Shown here one piece after another: positions 26,828 to 36,241 of a DNA stretch of 64,000 nt. Under the pieces are notes generated by a model. That model saw nothing but the letters and a program-made list of their open reading frames with translations. It was not told where the DNA came from and did no database searches. Numbering within the stretch: the first letter of the stretch is position 1; each line of letters starts with the position of its first letter. This DNA is from Pseudomonas brenneri. Lineage in GTDB: Bacteria > Pseudomonadota > Gammaproteobacteria > Pseudomonadales > Pseudomonadaceae. Location of the stretch: positions 1 through 64,000 of the forward strand of contig NZ_VFIL01000004.1 of assembly GCF_007858285.1 (NCBI RefSeq). The letters are read 5' to 3'. The translations under genes were made by a program, and so were the position numbers.

Positions 26828-28108
26828 TCAGTCGGCATAAGCCCAGGTCATGCGGAACGACGCCCCGCCCCACTGCGAATCCAGGACCTGTACCTGCCCG
26901 CCGTGCCACTGGCTCACCCTCTGCACCAATGCCAACCCCAGGCCGAAACCACCGGTGCGACGGTCACGGCTGGCGTCCAGGCGCATAAAGGGCTGGAAGA
27001 TTTTCTCCCGACCGTCCTCGGGAACGCCGGGGCCATCGTCGCAGACGCGGACCTCATACCCACCGCCAAACCTGACCAGCGACACCTCCACCCGATGCTC
27101 GGCGTATCGAATGGCGTTGCGCAGCAGGTTGATCACCGCGCGCGCCATAAATCGCGGCTCGATCTGGATGAAATCGACTTCACAGGTGCGCAGTGACAAC
27201 TGCACGCCTTCGGCCTCCGCTTCCAGGGCCACGCTGCCGATCACACTGTCGAGCCAGCTGTGGGCTTCGATATTCTCCCGGGTGACCTGCGTTGCACCAC
27301 GCTCCAGGCTGGCGTAGGTCAACAGTTCGGAAACCATCTCCTCCAGCTCGCCGAGGTCGGCGTACATGTCGCCAATCAGCGCGTGACTCTGGCGCGGATC
27401 CGCTTCCTGCTTGAGCTGATCGAGCTCGAACGACAGGCGCGCAATCGGTGTGCGCAACTCATGGGACACCGCATTGGTCAGTTCGCGCTGGTTGGCGATC
27501 AGGTGCTCGATGCGCTCGGCCATCTGGTTGAAGTGCCCGGCCAACTCACGCACGGTGGAGCGGCGCGGCAACAGGATGCGCGAGCCCAGGTCATTGTCAC
27601 CAAAGCGCTGGGCCGCCAGGCGGATGTGCTCCAGGTCACGCCAGTGCGGCCGCACCCAGAAATACAGGACGATGGCCAGACACAAGCCCAATAAGCTGTA
27701 GGCCCACAGGTACAGCCAGCGCGGTTCCACCGGCAGCTTGACCTCAAGCAACTGCACGCCGCCGTCGATTTCAGTAATGAATTCCATGAAATCGCCGCGC
27801 ACCACCAACTTGCCGTCTGCCAGTAATTGTTGTTCGCGGGGGTTGAGCCCGGCGGCGTCGCGGTCAATAAACCCCAGGCGCAAGCCATAGTGCTTTTGCA
27901 GCTCGGCCAGGCGCGCCACGCGGGCCTCGCCAGCCGGCAATGGACGCAACTGCTCCACCAGGCCGTAGGCCGGACCGCGCAAGGCTTCACGGTTGTAGGT
28001 TTCGTTGGCTTCGGGCAGCAATTCGTCGAAGGTGTAGTTCACCAGCCAGATCGCCCCTGCCAACCCCAGGGCCAGGATGATGTAAAGACGCAGGAACAGG
28101 CGCAGCAT
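26828..28108 (-). CDS. rstB: Sensor histidine kinase, RstB-like
   Basis: This 426-residue inner-membrane sensor kinase has two membrane helices (about residues 5-25 and 140-160) around a periplasmic sensor domain. A HAMP region follows, then the phosphorylated histidine in VSHELRTPIARL, the N box NLLRNAIRYA, the G1 box CDDGPGVPEDG, and the GGFGLGLALV G2 box. The ATG at 28108 lies four bases after the response-regulator stop; the longer frame reaching into that gene is rejected. The partner is very close to E. coli RstA, so this is called RstB-like, although the sensor region itself is not diagnostic. Confidence 0.8.
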   Translation of the reverse strand: MLRLFLRLYIILALGLAGAIWLVNYTFDELLPEANETYNREALRGPAYGLVEQLRPLPAGEARVARLAELQKHYGLRLGFIDRDAAGLNPREQQLLADGKLVVRGDFMEFITEIDGGVQLLEVKLPVEPRWLYLWAYSLLGLCLAIVLYFWVRPHWRDLEHIRLAAQRFGDNDLGSRILLPRRSTVRELAGHFNQMAERIEHLIANQRELTNAVSHELRTPIARLSFELDQLKQEADPRQSHALIGDMYADLGELEEMVSELLTYASLERGATQVTRENIEAHSWLDSVIGSVALEAEAEGVQLSLRTCEVDFIQIEPRFMARAVINLLRNAIRYAEHRVEVSLVRFGGGYEVRVCDDGPGVPEDGREKIFQPFMRLDASRDRRTGGFGLGLALVQRVSQWHGGQVQVLDSQWGGASFRMTWAYAD

Positions 28109-28112
28109 CTGG

Positions 28113-28820
28113 CTAGACCTCCCAGGCAAACGGATTGAACAGGTAGCCCTTGCCCCAGATGGTCTTGATGCACACGGGCTCGCGGGGGTTGTCGTTGAGT
28201 TTGCTGCGCAGCTTGCTGATATACACATCGACACTGCGGTTGAGCCCATCGAAGGCGATCCCGCGCATGCGATTGAGGATATCGTCACGCGAGAGGATCT
28301 TCCCCGCGCTGCTGGCCAGCAACCACAACAACTCGAACTCCATGGTGGTCAGGTCGATCTTCTCGTCACCCAGGCTCACCCCCCGGCAGCTGCGATCAAT
28401 CGCCAACTGGCCGAACGCCAGCGAACCACGCACGGTCGGCTCGGGCGCCTGGCGCCGTTGCAGGGCCCGCAGGCGCGCCAGCAACACCGGGGGCTTGATG
28501 GGTTTGATGACATAGTCATCGGCGCCGGACTCCAGGCCGAGGATGTGGTCCAGGTCATCTTCCTTGGCGGTGAGGATCACGATGGGCGTGTCGGACACAT
28601 TACGAATTTCGCGACACACATGCAGGCCGCTCTGGCCTGGCAGCATCAGGTCAAGGACGACGATCTTGGGCTTGAATGCGAGAAAGGCCGCCAAGGCCTG
28701 ATCCCCGCGATACACGGTCGACACCTCGAAACCGTGCTGGGACAGGAAGTGCGCAATCAGGCCTGCGAGCTTCTGATCATCCTCAACGAGCAATACCCTG
28801 CCAAGACCCAAGTTTTCCAT
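28113..28820 (-). CDS. rstA: Response regulator, RstA-like (OmpR family)
   Basis: This 235-residue response regulator has a receiver domain with the acidic pair EDD near the start, the phosphorylated aspartate in VVLDLMLPG, and the conserved lysine in YVIKPIKPP. The winged-helix OmpR-type domain contains FDGLNRSVDVYISKLRSKL and IKTIWGKGYLFNPFAWE, which closely resembles the end of E. coli RstA. RstA controls acid and envelope stress genes in enterobacteria; the targets in Pseudomonas are less clear. The ATG at 28820 is chosen because upstream in-frame sequence lacks receiver features. It is co-transcribed with rstB. Confidence 0.85.
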   Translation of the reverse strand: MENLGLGRVLLVEDDQKLAGLIAHFLSQHGFEVSTVYRGDQALAAFLAFKPKIVVLDLMLPGQSGLHVCREIRNVSDTPIVILTAKEDDLDHILGLESGADDYVIKPIKPPVLLARLRALQRRQAPEPTVRGSLAFGQLAIDRSCRGVSLGDEKIDLTTMEFELLWLLASSAGKILSRDDILNRMRGIAFDGLNRSVDVYISKLRSKLNDNPREPVCIKTIWGKGYLFNPFAWEV

Positions 28821-28980
28821 AAGCTTCCACTGTACGAGCACTGATTGAAGTGCGCGCATTATAGGGGCCAACACCGGTCGACACGCGCACCCAACCCCTT
28901 TGCCGAGGGGCTTTGGCGCAAACTTCATGTTTTTAAGAGTTTTTAACAAATAGCCCGCAGTCTTTTACGGGGGTTTAGCC

Positions 28981-29583
28981 TCAGGCTGGCACGCCGCTGT
29001 GGAAACGGAACTCGACGTCCGGCGATTCGATCAACGCCTGCTCGGCGGCACGCACCCGTTCGATCACTTGGGCAACGTCCTTGGCCTCACCATACTGATA
29101 GGCCAGCTTCAGGTAACCCTGGAAATGCCGCGCCTCGCTTTTCAGCAGGCCGAAATAAAACTTGCCGAGCTCTTCGTCCAGATGTGGCACCAGTGCTTCG
29201 AAACGCTCGCAACTACGGGCTTCGATAAAGGCGCCCACCACCAGGGTATCCACCAATTTGACCGGTTCGTGGCTGCGTACCACCTTGCGCAAGCCCGAGG
29301 CATACCGGCTGGCATGCAGCTGGCGCAGCTCGATCTTGCGCTTTTTCATCAGGCGCATGACCTGCTCATGGTGCACCAGCTCTTCGCGGGCCAGGCGCGA
29401 CATCATGTTGATCAGGTCGACATGGGAGTGGTACTTGGCAATCAGGCTCAAGGCGGTGCTGGCGGCCTTGAACTCGCAGTTCTTGTGGTCGATCAGCATC
29501 GTTTCCTGGTCGGCCAGTGCCGCCTGGACCCAGGCGTCGGGGGTGCGGCAACCGAGGAAGTCGTGGATTTCTGGCAGGTTCAT
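28981..29583 (-). CDS. miaE: tRNA-(ms2io6A)-hydroxylase MiaE
   Basis: MiaE is a diiron oxygenase that hydroxylates the isopentenyl group of ms2i6A at position 37 of tRNAs reading UNN codons. The 200 residues form a ferritin-like helical bundle. The iron ligands lie in IDHKNCEFKAAS, LAREELVHHEQVM (the E-x-x-H pair), GAFIEARSCERF and LKSEARHFQGYL. The ATG at 29583 is chosen; a TTG at 29598 is possible. It stands alone, divergent from the universal stress gene, whose ANR box lies between them. Confidence 0.92.
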   Translation of the reverse strand: MNLPEIHDFLGCRTPDAWVQAALADQETMLIDHKNCEFKAASTALSLIAKYHSHVDLINMMSRLAREELVHHEQVMRLMKKRKIELRQLHASRYASGLRKVVRSHEPVKLVDTLVVGAFIEARSCERFEALVPHLDEELGKFYFGLLKSEARHFQGYLKLAYQYGEAKDVAQVIERVRAAEQALIESPDVEFRFHSGVPA

Positions 29584-29656
29584 CGGGCTCACGGGCAAAG
29601 GATCACAAAAGGCCGCCGATTATACCGACCCCGCCGCAGACCACCAGTCACGGGCC

Positions 29657-29670
29657 TTGATGTGCATCAA
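29657..29670 (+). promoter_or_regulatory. ANR (FNR-type) box of the universal stress gene
   Basis: TTGAT-GTGC-ATCAA is a perfect FNR-type palindrome. TATAGT at 29694-29699 forms a good -10, which places the transcription start near 29705, so the box centre lies about 41.5 bases upstream. This is the standard class II layout for ANR activation under low oxygen. Confidence 0.85.
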
Positions 29671-29740
29671 CATGACGTACGGCGGGCAACAACTATAGTT
29701 GTTCCAAGCCTTGCCCTTCCCACCCCTGGAGATCCCGCTC

Positions 29741-30604
29741 ATGAACGAAATTGGCAAAATCCTGGTGATCATCGAGCCCGAACATTCAGAAAGCCTGGCC
29801 CTCAAGCGCGCCAAGCTGATTGCCGGGGTGACCGACGCCCACCTGCATTTGCTGGTGTGCGACAGAAAACATGAGCATTCGGCATTGCTGAGCTTGCTCA
29901 AGGAACAACTGCTAGCAGACGGCTACAGCGTCAGCACCGAACAGGCCTGGAGCAACAACCGACACGAAACCATCATCGACGTTCAACAGGCCGAAGGGTG
30001 CGCATTGGTGATCAAGCAGCACTACCCCGACAGCCCGTTGAAAAAGGCCCTGCTGACGCCGGATGACTGGAAACTCTTGCGTTTGTGCCCAGCGGCAGTG
30101 CTGTTGGTCAAGACCGCGACCCCATGGACCGACGGTGTGATCCTGGCGGCCATCGACGTGGGCAACCTCGATAACGAGCATAAAACCCTGCATGCCGCCA
30201 TTGTCGATCATGGTTTTGACATCGCCAGCCTGGCCAAGGGTCAGTTGCATGTGATCAGCGCCCATCCGTCGCCCATGTTGTCGGCCGCGGATCCGGTGTT
30301 CCAGCTCAAGGAAACCATCGAAGCCCGCTATCGCGAGCAGTGCAAGGCATTCCAGGCCGAATTCGACATTGATGACAGCCGCCTGCATATCGAAGAAGGC
30401 CCGGCCGATGTGCTGATTCCCCATGCTGCCCATAAATTGCGCGCGGCGGTCACGATCATTGGCACCGTGGCGCGCACCGGGATTTCCGGGGCATTGATTG
30501 GCAATACGGCGGAAGTGGTGCTGGATGCGCTGGAGAGTGATGTGCTGGTACTCAAGCCCCAGAGCATCATCGATCACCTGGAAGAACTGGCCAGCCAGGA
30601 ATAA
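29741..30604 (+). CDS. Universal stress protein, tandem UspE type
   Basis: This is a 287-residue cytoplasmic protein made of two universal stress (UspA-fold) domains, like UspE. The N-terminal domain (about residues 1-140) starts KILVIIEPEHSESLALKRAK. The second contains ADVLIPHAAHKLRAAVTIIG, TVARTGISGALIGNTAEVVL and DVLVLKP, the nucleotide-binding end of the fold. In Pseudomonas, several such proteins help survival without oxygen and depend on ANR; the perfect ANR box and -10 upstream support the same here. The ATG at 29741 follows GGAG. A hairpin terminator lies just after the stop. Confidence 0.88.
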   Translation: MNEIGKILVIIEPEHSESLALKRAKLIAGVTDAHLHLLVCDRKHEHSALLSLLKEQLLADGYSVSTEQAWSNNRHETIIDVQQAEGCALVIKQHYPDSPLKKALLTPDDWKLLRLCPAAVLLVKTATPWTDGVILAAIDVGNLDNEHKTLHAAIVDHGFDIASLAKGQLHVISAHPSPMLSAADPVFQLKETIEARYREQCKAFQAEFDIDDSRLHIEEGPADVLIPHAAHKLRAAVTIIGTVARTGISGALIGNTAEVVLDALESDVLVLKPQSIIDHLEELASQE

Positions 30605-30608
30605 CAAA

Positions 30609-30649
30609 GATCAAAAATGTGGGAGCGGGCTTGCTCCCACATTTTGATC
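30609..30649. terminator. Hairpin between convergent usp and DUF1289 genes
   Basis: GATCAAAAATGTGGGAGC and GCTCCCACATTTTGATC form a stem of about 17 pairs with a GGGCTT loop, a single REP unit turned into a hairpin. A/T runs within the arms make it a likely end for both convergent transcripts. Confidence 0.7.
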
Positions 30650-30656
30650 GGTGTCT

Positions 30657-31127
30657 TCAGCCAGAAAGTGCATCCTTGAGGAACCCAGGCGCGATGTAAC
30701 GCTGGTAATGCGCCTCGGACAGGATAAAAAACTCCCGATCAATGGCATCGCGCAGTTCCGGCAGGTTCCAGTCGCGAAACTCCGGCATCAGCACCATCCC
30801 ATAGGCTTCCAGATTGTTGATCACCCGCGCACCCCGGGCGATCAACTGGTAGGCCCAGCAGTATTCGGACTGGTGCGGCACAAAGCGGATTTTGCGCTGT
30901 TCCAGCTGCCAACGCAGCTGTTTGGGATCGAAAACCTCCAGTTTGCCCGCCATGACCTGCACCAGCAGTTGCTCAAGCCGCAGCCATACGGCACGTTTTT
31001 CTTCCTCGCCATAGCCGTTCCACTGGATCACTTCGTGGTGGAAACGCTTGCAGCCCCGGCATACAAGATCGCCGTAAACCGTGGAGCACAGGCCGATGCA
31101 GGGGGTCTTGATGGTTTGGTTGGACAT
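30657..31127 (-). CDS. DUF1289 family protein
   Basis: This 156-residue cytoplasmic protein has an N-terminal DUF1289 domain with a compact cysteine pattern: TPCIGLCSTVYGDLVCRGCKRF, four cysteines that may bind metal or an iron-sulfur cluster, followed by the conserved EVIQWN. The C-terminal 90 residues lack a known motif. The function of the family is unknown. The ATG at 31127 (MSNQTIK) is chosen over an earlier start at 31136. It is convergent with the universal stress gene and divergent from acnB. Confidence 0.75.
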   Translation of the reverse strand: MSNQTIKTPCIGLCSTVYGDLVCRGCKRFHHEVIQWNGYGEEEKRAVWLRLEQLLVQVMAGKLEVFDPKQLRWQLEQRKIRFVPHQSEYCWAYQLIARGARVINNLEAYGMVLMPEFRDWNLPELRDAIDREFFILSEAHYQRYIAPGFLKDALSG

Positions 31128-31274
31128 GGGTGGCAACGCACGAATCAGAAACAGTGGCCCATGTTAGCCCTTTGTCTAAGGTTCATCACCCTGCAAACTT
31201 GCTGTGGCAACTTACCTTTAGAAATTTTTTGCCGTAGAATCATCCGGCCTTGTAAGGCGCCAAATAATCCGTTG

Positions 31275-31409
31275 GAAGCTGTTTTCAAAGCGTCACGAGC
31301 ACAGTCGTTCCTTCAGAACGGTGTTGGCGCTGGTTATTTACCCTTTAAATAACCAGCGCCAACCCTCATCAGCTCCGTTCTGCAGGCGTAAAACTTTGAA
31401 AGCAGCTTC
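31275..31409. repeat. Large imperfect palindrome upstream of acnB
   Basis: An outer pair, GAAGCTGTTTTCAAAG (31275-31290) against CTTTGAAAGCAGCTTC (31394-31409), matches with one mismatch. An inner pair, GTTGGCGCTGGTTATTTA (31323-31340) against TAAATAACCAGCGCCAAC (31346-31363), is perfect with a five-base CCCTT loop. A third pair (CAGAACGG and CCGTTCTG) lies between, slightly offset. The whole is about 135 bp in the 393-bp gap before acnB and could be a folded leader RNA, a small mobile MITE-like element, or a regulator site. Confidence 0.8.
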
Positions 31410-31520
31410 TGTGAGAAATGCCGGCAGCGCTGGTTCTACGGCCCAAAAAGCCCCCGAGCGCATGCGTGCCGTGCATGTCTGGATGAGCGTCCCGTGGGAC
31501 CACTGATGAGGGTAATAACT

Positions 31521-34130
31521 GTGCTTGAAGCCTACCGCAAACATATCGAAGAGCGTGCAGCCCTGGGTATCGTTCCCCAGCCGCTAAACGCCGAACAAAC
31601 CGCAGGCCTGGTCGAGCTGCTAAAAAATCCCCCGGCTGGCGAAGAAGAGTTCCTCGTTGACCTGATCACCAACCGCATTCCACCAGGCGTTGACGAAGCT
31701 GCCTACGTCAAGGCCGGTTTCCTGTCTGCCCTGGCCAAGGGCGAAGTCTCTTCTCCCCTGATCGACAAAAAACGCGCTGTTGAACTGCTCGGCACCATGC
31801 AAGGCGGCTACAACATCGTGACCCTGGTCGAGCTGTTGGACGACGCCGAACTGGCCGCCGTTGCAGCTGCCCAGCTCAAGCACACCCTGCTGATGTTCGA
31901 TGCTTTCCACGACGTCGCGGAAAAAGCCAAGAATGGCAACCAGCACGCCAAGGAAGTGATCCAGTCCTGGGCCGACGGCGAGTGGTTCAAGAACCGCCCG
32001 ACCCTGGCCGACAAGATCAGCCTGCGCGTGTTCAAGGTCACCGGCGAAACCAACACCGACGACCTGTCCCCTGCTCCCGATGCCTGGTCCCGTCCTGACA
32101 TCCCGCTGCACGCCCTGGCCATGCTGAAAATGGCCCGTGAAGGCATCGTGCCGGACGAGCAAGGCAAGACCGGCCCGATGAAGCAGATCGAAGAAATGCG
32201 CGGCCAGGGCTTCCCGATCGCCTACGTCGGTGACGTGGTCGGTACCGGTTCGTCCCGTAAGTCGGCGACCAACTCGGTACTGTGGTTCTTCGGCGACGAC
32301 GTTCCTTACGTGCCGAACAAGCGCGCTGGCGGCTTCTGCTTCGGCAGCAAGATCGCTCCAATCTTCTACAACACCATGGAAGATGCTGGCGCACTGCCAA
32401 TCGAATTCGACGTCACCAACATGCACATGGGCGACGTGATCGACCTGTACCCGCATGCTGGCAAAGTCTGCAAGCACGGCACCGATGAAGTCCTGACCAC
32501 CTTCGAAATGAAGACCCCGGTCCTGTTGGACGAAGTCCGTGCCGGCGGTCGTATCCCGCTGATCATCGGCCGTGGCCTGACCGAGAAGGCGCGCACCGAA
32601 CTGGGCCTGGGCCCTACCGACCTGTTCAAGCTGCCTGAAGCACCTGTCGACACTGGCAAGGGTTTCACCCTGGCGCAGAAAATGGTCGGCAAGGCCTGCG
32701 GCCTGCCAGAAGGCAAAGGCGTTCGCCCAGGTACCTACTGCGAACCGAAGATGACCACCGTCGGCTCCCAGGACACCACAGGTCCCATGACCCGTGACGA
32801 ACTGAAAGACCTGGCGTGCCTGGGCTTCTCGACCGATCTGGTGATGCAGTCCTTCTGCCACACCGCGGCTTACCCTAAGCCGATCGACGTGACCACCCAC
32901 CACACCCTGCCTGACTTCATCATGACCCGTGGCGGTGTATCGCTGCGTCCAGGCGACGGCATCATCCACAGCTGGCTGAACCGCATGCTGCTGCCGGACA
33001 CCGTGGGTACCGGTGGTGACTCCCACACCCGTTTCCCGATGGGCATCTCGTTCCCGGCCGGTTCTGGCCTGGTCGCGTTCGCCGCAGCCACTGGCGTGAT
33101 GCCACTGGACATGCCGGAATCGATTCTGGTGCGCTTCAAAGGCAAAATGAAACCTGGCATCACCCTGCGTGACCTGGTTCATGCCATTCCTTACTACGCG
33201 ATCCAGTCCGGCCTGCTGACCGTTGAGAAGAAAGGCAAGAAAAACGCCTTCTCCGGCCGCATCCTGGAAATCGAAGGCCTGAACGACCTGACGCTGGAAC
33301 AGGCTTTCGAACTGTCCGACGCCTCGGCCGAACGTTCGGCTGCCGGTTGCACCATCAAGCTGTCGAAAGACTCCGTGACCGAGTACCTGAACTCCAACAT
33401 CACCCTGCTGCGCTGGATGATCGGTGAAGGCTACGGCGATGCGCGTACCCTGGAACGTCGTGCCCAAGCGATGGAAGCCTGGGTTGCCAACCCAGAACTG
33501 ATGGAAGCCGATGCCGACGCCGAATACGCCGAAGTCATCGAGATCGACCTGGCACACATCAACGAGCCAATCCTCTGCGCACCAAACGACCCGGACGATG
33601 CCCGTCTGCTGTCCAGCGTGGCTGGCGAGAAGATCGACGAAGTGTTCATCGGTTCGTGCATGACCAACATCGGTCACTTCCGCGCTGCCGGCAAGTTGCT
33701 GGAACAGGTCAAGGGTCAGCTGCCAACCCGTCTGTGGCTGTCGCCGCCGACCAAGATGGACGCTCACCAACTGACCGAAGAAGGCTACTACGGCATCTAC
33801 GGCAAGGCTGGCGCGCGCATGGAAATGCCGGGCTGCTCGCTGTGCATGGGTAACCAGGCACGTGTTGAGCCGAATTCGACCGTAGTGTCGACGTCGACCC
33901 GTAACTTCCCGAACCGTCTGGGTGATGGCGCCAACGTCTACCTGGCCTCGGCCGAGCTGGCGGCAGTCGCCTCCACGCTGGGTCGCCTGCCGACCGTCGA
34001 AGAGTACATGGGCTACGCGGCCAAACTGGACACCATGGCCAGTGACGTCTACCGCTACCTGAACTTCGACCAGATCGCAGAGTTCCGCAAAATCGCTGCA
34101 AGCGCCAACATTCCGGTGGTTCAAGCCTAA
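31521..34130 (+). CDS. acnB: Bifunctional aconitate hydratase 2 / 2-methylisocitrate dehydratase
   Basis: AcnB interconverts citrate and isocitrate in the TCA cycle and also handles 2-methylisocitrate; without its iron-sulfur cluster it can bind mRNA. The 869 residues follow E. coli AcnB closely from [15 protein letters not shown] onward, with [20 protein letters not shown], and the cluster cysteines in [14 protein letters not shown] and [10 protein letters not shown] choose the GTG at 31521, with a GAGG about eight bases upstream and the start matching family length; the ATG upstream at 31506 adds five residues. A large palindrome lies upstream and a strong terminator downstream. Confidence 0.96.
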   Translation: MLEAYRKHIEERAALGIVPQPLNAEQTAGLVELLKNPPAGEEEFLVDLITNRIPPGVDEAAYVKAGFLSALAKGEVSSPLIDKKRAVELLGTMQGGYNIVTLVELLDDAELAAVAAAQLKHTLLMFDAFHDVAEKAKNGNQHAKEVIQSWADGEWFKNRPTLADKISLRVFKVTGETNTDDLSPAPDAWSRPDIPLHALAMLKMAREGIVPDEQGKTGPMKQIEEMRGQGFPIAYVGDVVGTGSSRKSATNSVLWFFGDDVPYVPNKRAGGFCFGSKIAPIFYNTMEDAGALPIEFDVTNMHMGDVIDLYPHAGKVCKHGTDEVLTTFEMKTPVLLDEVRAGGRIPLIIGRGLTEKARTELGLGPTDLFKLPEAPVDTGKGFTLAQKMVGKACGLPEGKGVRPGTYCEPKMTTVGSQDTTGPMTRDELKDLACLGFSTDLVMQSFCHTAAYPKPIDVTTHHTLPDFIMTRGGVSLRPGDGIIHSWLNRMLLPDTVGTGGDSHTRFPMGISFPAGSGLVAFAAATGVMPLDMPESILVRFKGKMKPGITLRDLVHAIPYYAIQSGLLTVEKKGKKNAFSGRILEIEGLNDLTLEQAFELSDASAERSAAGCTIKLSKDSVTEYLNSNITLLRWMIGEGYGDARTLERRAQAMEAWVANPELMEADADAEYAEVIEIDLAHINEPILCAPNDPDDARLLSSVAGEKIDEVFIGSCMTNIGHFRAAGKLLEQVKGQLPTRLWLSPPTKMDAHQLTEEGYYGIYGKAGARMEMPGCSLCMGNQARVEPNSTVVSTSTRNFPNRLGDGANVYLASAELAAVASTLGRLPTVEEYMGYAAKLDTMASDVYRYLNFDQIAEFRKIAASANIPVVQA

Positions 34131-34143
34131 GGTCTGTTGATGT

Positions 34144-34181
34144 AAAAACGCCGCGTATCGCAAGGTACGCGGCGTTTTTTT
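34144..34181 (+). terminator. Rho-independent terminator of acnB
   Basis: CGCCGCGTA and TACGCGGCG form a nine-pair stem with an eight-base loop, followed by a run of seven T, directly after the acnB stop. An A-run precedes the stem. Confidence 0.9.
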
Positions 34182-34204
34182 ATGCCTGGAGAAATTTGGG
34201 GCCT

Positions 34205-34371
34205 GTTGTGGCCTCATCGCGGGCAAGCCCGATCCCACAGGGGATCTCGGCGAGGTAGGGAGTTTTGGACACACCACAAAACAAATGTGGGAGCTGGCTT
34301 GCCTGCGATAGCGGTGGGTCAGTCGACATCTTAATTGACTGACCCACCGCTATCGCGAGCAATCCCGCTTA
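34205..34371. repeat. REP units and a 20-bp-arm palindrome
   Basis: A single REP unit near 34208-34240 is followed by a paired element at 34283-34371. Its core arms GCGATAGCGGTGGGTCAGTC (34305-34324) and the exact inverse (34337-34356) flank a 12-base loop. The GCGGTGGGTCAGTC part is shared with the element in the nos operon. It lies between acnB and the convergent SdaC-type gene. Confidence 0.85.
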
Positions 34372-34391
34372 GCGCTGTACAGCCTTGAGGC

Positions 34392-35669
34392 TTAGGCCAA
34401 CAGGGAGTACACCACCGCGGTGATCGCCACCAAGCCTACCGCCGTGACAAAGATATTGGACGCCTGCCCACGGTACTTGGCCATGGCTGGCACCTTGCGA
34501 ATCGCATACATCGGCATCAGGAACAGGATCGAAGCGATGATCGGCCCACCCAGTGCCTCGATCATTCCCAGGATGCTCGGGTTCAGCGTGGCGACGATCC
34601 AGCACACCACCAGCATGAAGCCTGCGGTCATGCGGTCCAGGGCCTTGGCACCCGGGCGGCGGCCACTCTTGACGATCAGGCCCTTGAGGCCTTCACTGGC
34701 GCCGATGTAGTGGCCCAGGAACGACTTGGCAATTGCGACGAACGCAATCAATGGCGCAGCAAAGGCGATGGTCGGGTTATCGAAGTGGTTGGCCAGGTAA
34801 GACAGGATCGACAGGTTCTGCGCCTTGGCCTCGGCCAGTTGGCCTGGCGACAACGTCAGTACGCAGCTGAATACGAAGAACATCACCATCGCCACCATCA
34901 ACAGGTGGGCACGGGACAGAATCTGCGAGCTACGCTCCTCGGCGTGGGCGCCGTACTGGCGTTTCTGGTCAACGGCGAAGGCCGAGATGATCGGCGAGTG
35001 GTTGAACGAGAACACCATCACCGGAATCGCCAGCCACAGCGTATGCAGCAGCGCCGACGGCGCCGGCACGGTGCTGGCAGTGCTCAGGATCCCGCCATTC
35101 CAGTGCGGGACCAGATACACCGCCAGGAACAGCAAGGCGACAATAAACGGATACACCATCAGGCTCATGGCCTTGACGATCACCTGTTCGCCGCAACGCA
35201 CCACGGCCAGCAGGCCAAGGATCAGCACAAACGACAGCAGCGCCCGAGGTGGCGGTTCAATGTGCAATTGGTGCGACATGAAGCTGCCCACCGTATTGGT
35301 CAGCGCCACACTGTAGATCAGCAGAATCGGGAAAATCGCGAAGAAGTACAGCAAGGTGATCAATGCACCGGCCTTGATGCCGAAGTGCTCCTCAACCACC
35401 TCGGTGATGTCCGAGCCCGCACGGCCCGACAAGACAAAACGCGTCAGGCCACGGTGTGCGTAGTAGGTCATCGGGAACGCCAGCAGCGCCAGGATCAGCA
35501 ACGGCCAGAAGCCGCCCAGGCCAGCATTGATGGGCAGAAACAAAGTACCGGCGCCAATCGCCGTGCCGAACAGGCCAAGCATCCAGGTTGTGTCCTGGCG
35601 GCTCCAGCCCGTGAGGGTTACAGGTGTCGTTGCGTAGCGTTCATCGACGCTATTGGCCTGATCATTCAT
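34392..35669 (-). CDS. Amino-acid permease of the SdaC/HAAAP family (probable serine/proton symporter)
   Basis: This is a 425-residue inner-membrane transporter with about 11 helices, of the hydroxy/aromatic amino acid permease family, nearest in feel to SdaC, a serine:proton symporter. Helix 1 contains the family stretch MLGLFGTAIGAGTLFLPINAG. Later come VMVFSFNHSPIISAF, then a charged loop DQKRQYGAHAEERSSQILSR, and FVAIAKSFLGHYIGASEGL. Serine is the likeliest substrate, but threonine or another hydroxy amino acid is possible. No serine dehydratase gene is adjacent. It is convergent with acnB. Confidence 0.85.
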   Translation of the reverse strand: MNDQANSVDERYATTPVTLTGWSRQDTTWMLGLFGTAIGAGTLFLPINAGLGGFWPLLILALLAFPMTYYAHRGLTRFVLSGRAGSDITEVVEEHFGIKAGALITLLYFFAIFPILLIYSVALTNTVGSFMSHQLHIEPPPRALLSFVLILGLLAVVRCGEQVIVKAMSLMVYPFIVALLFLAVYLVPHWNGGILSTASTVPAPSALLHTLWLAIPVMVFSFNHSPIISAFAVDQKRQYGAHAEERSSQILSRAHLLMVAMVMFFVFSCVLTLSPGQLAEAKAQNLSILSYLANHFDNPTIAFAAPLIAFVAIAKSFLGHYIGASEGLKGLIVKSGRRPGAKALDRMTAGFMLVVCWIVATLNPSILGMIEALGGPIIASILFLMPMYAIRKVPAMAKYRGQASNIFVTAVGLVAITAVVYSLLA

Positions 35670-35904
35670 CCGCTCGGATCTCCGCTTTCATACGATCGCG
35701 ACGAGTCAGAAAAACCTGACAGGCAGCGCCACGACCGTAACAGGGGCGCGATTGTCCGGGATTCGCCTGAATAAGCAAAGACTTAGCTGAGGAATGGTTG
35801 TGCGGAGCAGATAAATCCGATTGACGACAATATGTGTGAGTCAGGAACGCTTTTTACGATGCAGCCCACTCAGTTGAAGCTCTACCCCTGACTGGAGACT
35901 CATT

Positions 35905-36099
35905 ATGACAACCTCATTATCGAGCATAGACAACGCCGGCCACATCATCGATAGCGTGTCATCCCACATTGCAGACCTAATGGCTGCGCAAGGCAAACCC
36001 AAACAACAACAGACTAATACCTTCACGTTCGGCGGTGTGGAATACACCGCCCCGCCCAAGCCTCGCAATACCTTGATACCCACGCCTCGAATTGGCTAA
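35905..36099 (+). CDS. Small hypothetical protein (64 aa)
   Basis: I do not recognise this small protein. The ATG at 35905 is preceded by GGAGA at a good distance (CTGGAGACTCATT), which supports translation. The sequence has a polar, serine-rich start (MTTSLSSIDNAGHIIDSVSS), a short amphipathic helix (HIADLMAAQGK), a glutamine run, and a proline-rich tail. No signal peptide or membrane helix is seen. It lies between a permease gene and a dehydrogenase gene, with no clear operon partner. Confidence 0.5.
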   Translation: MTTSLSSIDNAGHIIDSVSSHIADLMAAQGKPKQQQTNTFTFGGVEYTAPPKPRNTLIPTPRIG

Positions 36100-36241
36100 A
36101 CCTCGCCACACCCTGTGGGCACCGAATCTATTACGCAATAGATTCGTTGCCCTATCGCTACGGGTGCAGGCGCTCACGCCGCCATCACATAAAATATCGC
36201 ATACTCTCTCTTCCATCCGCCCCCTCAGGAAGAGCCGCCCC

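Noticed and set aside
30609..30649. Separate small RNA gene
   Set aside because: The hairpin is a single REP-type unit between two convergent genes and is better explained as a terminator.
31620..34277. 885-residue open frame on the minus strand across acnB
   Set aside because: It is an antisense shadow of acnB with biased composition; the plus-strand AcnB is unmistakable.
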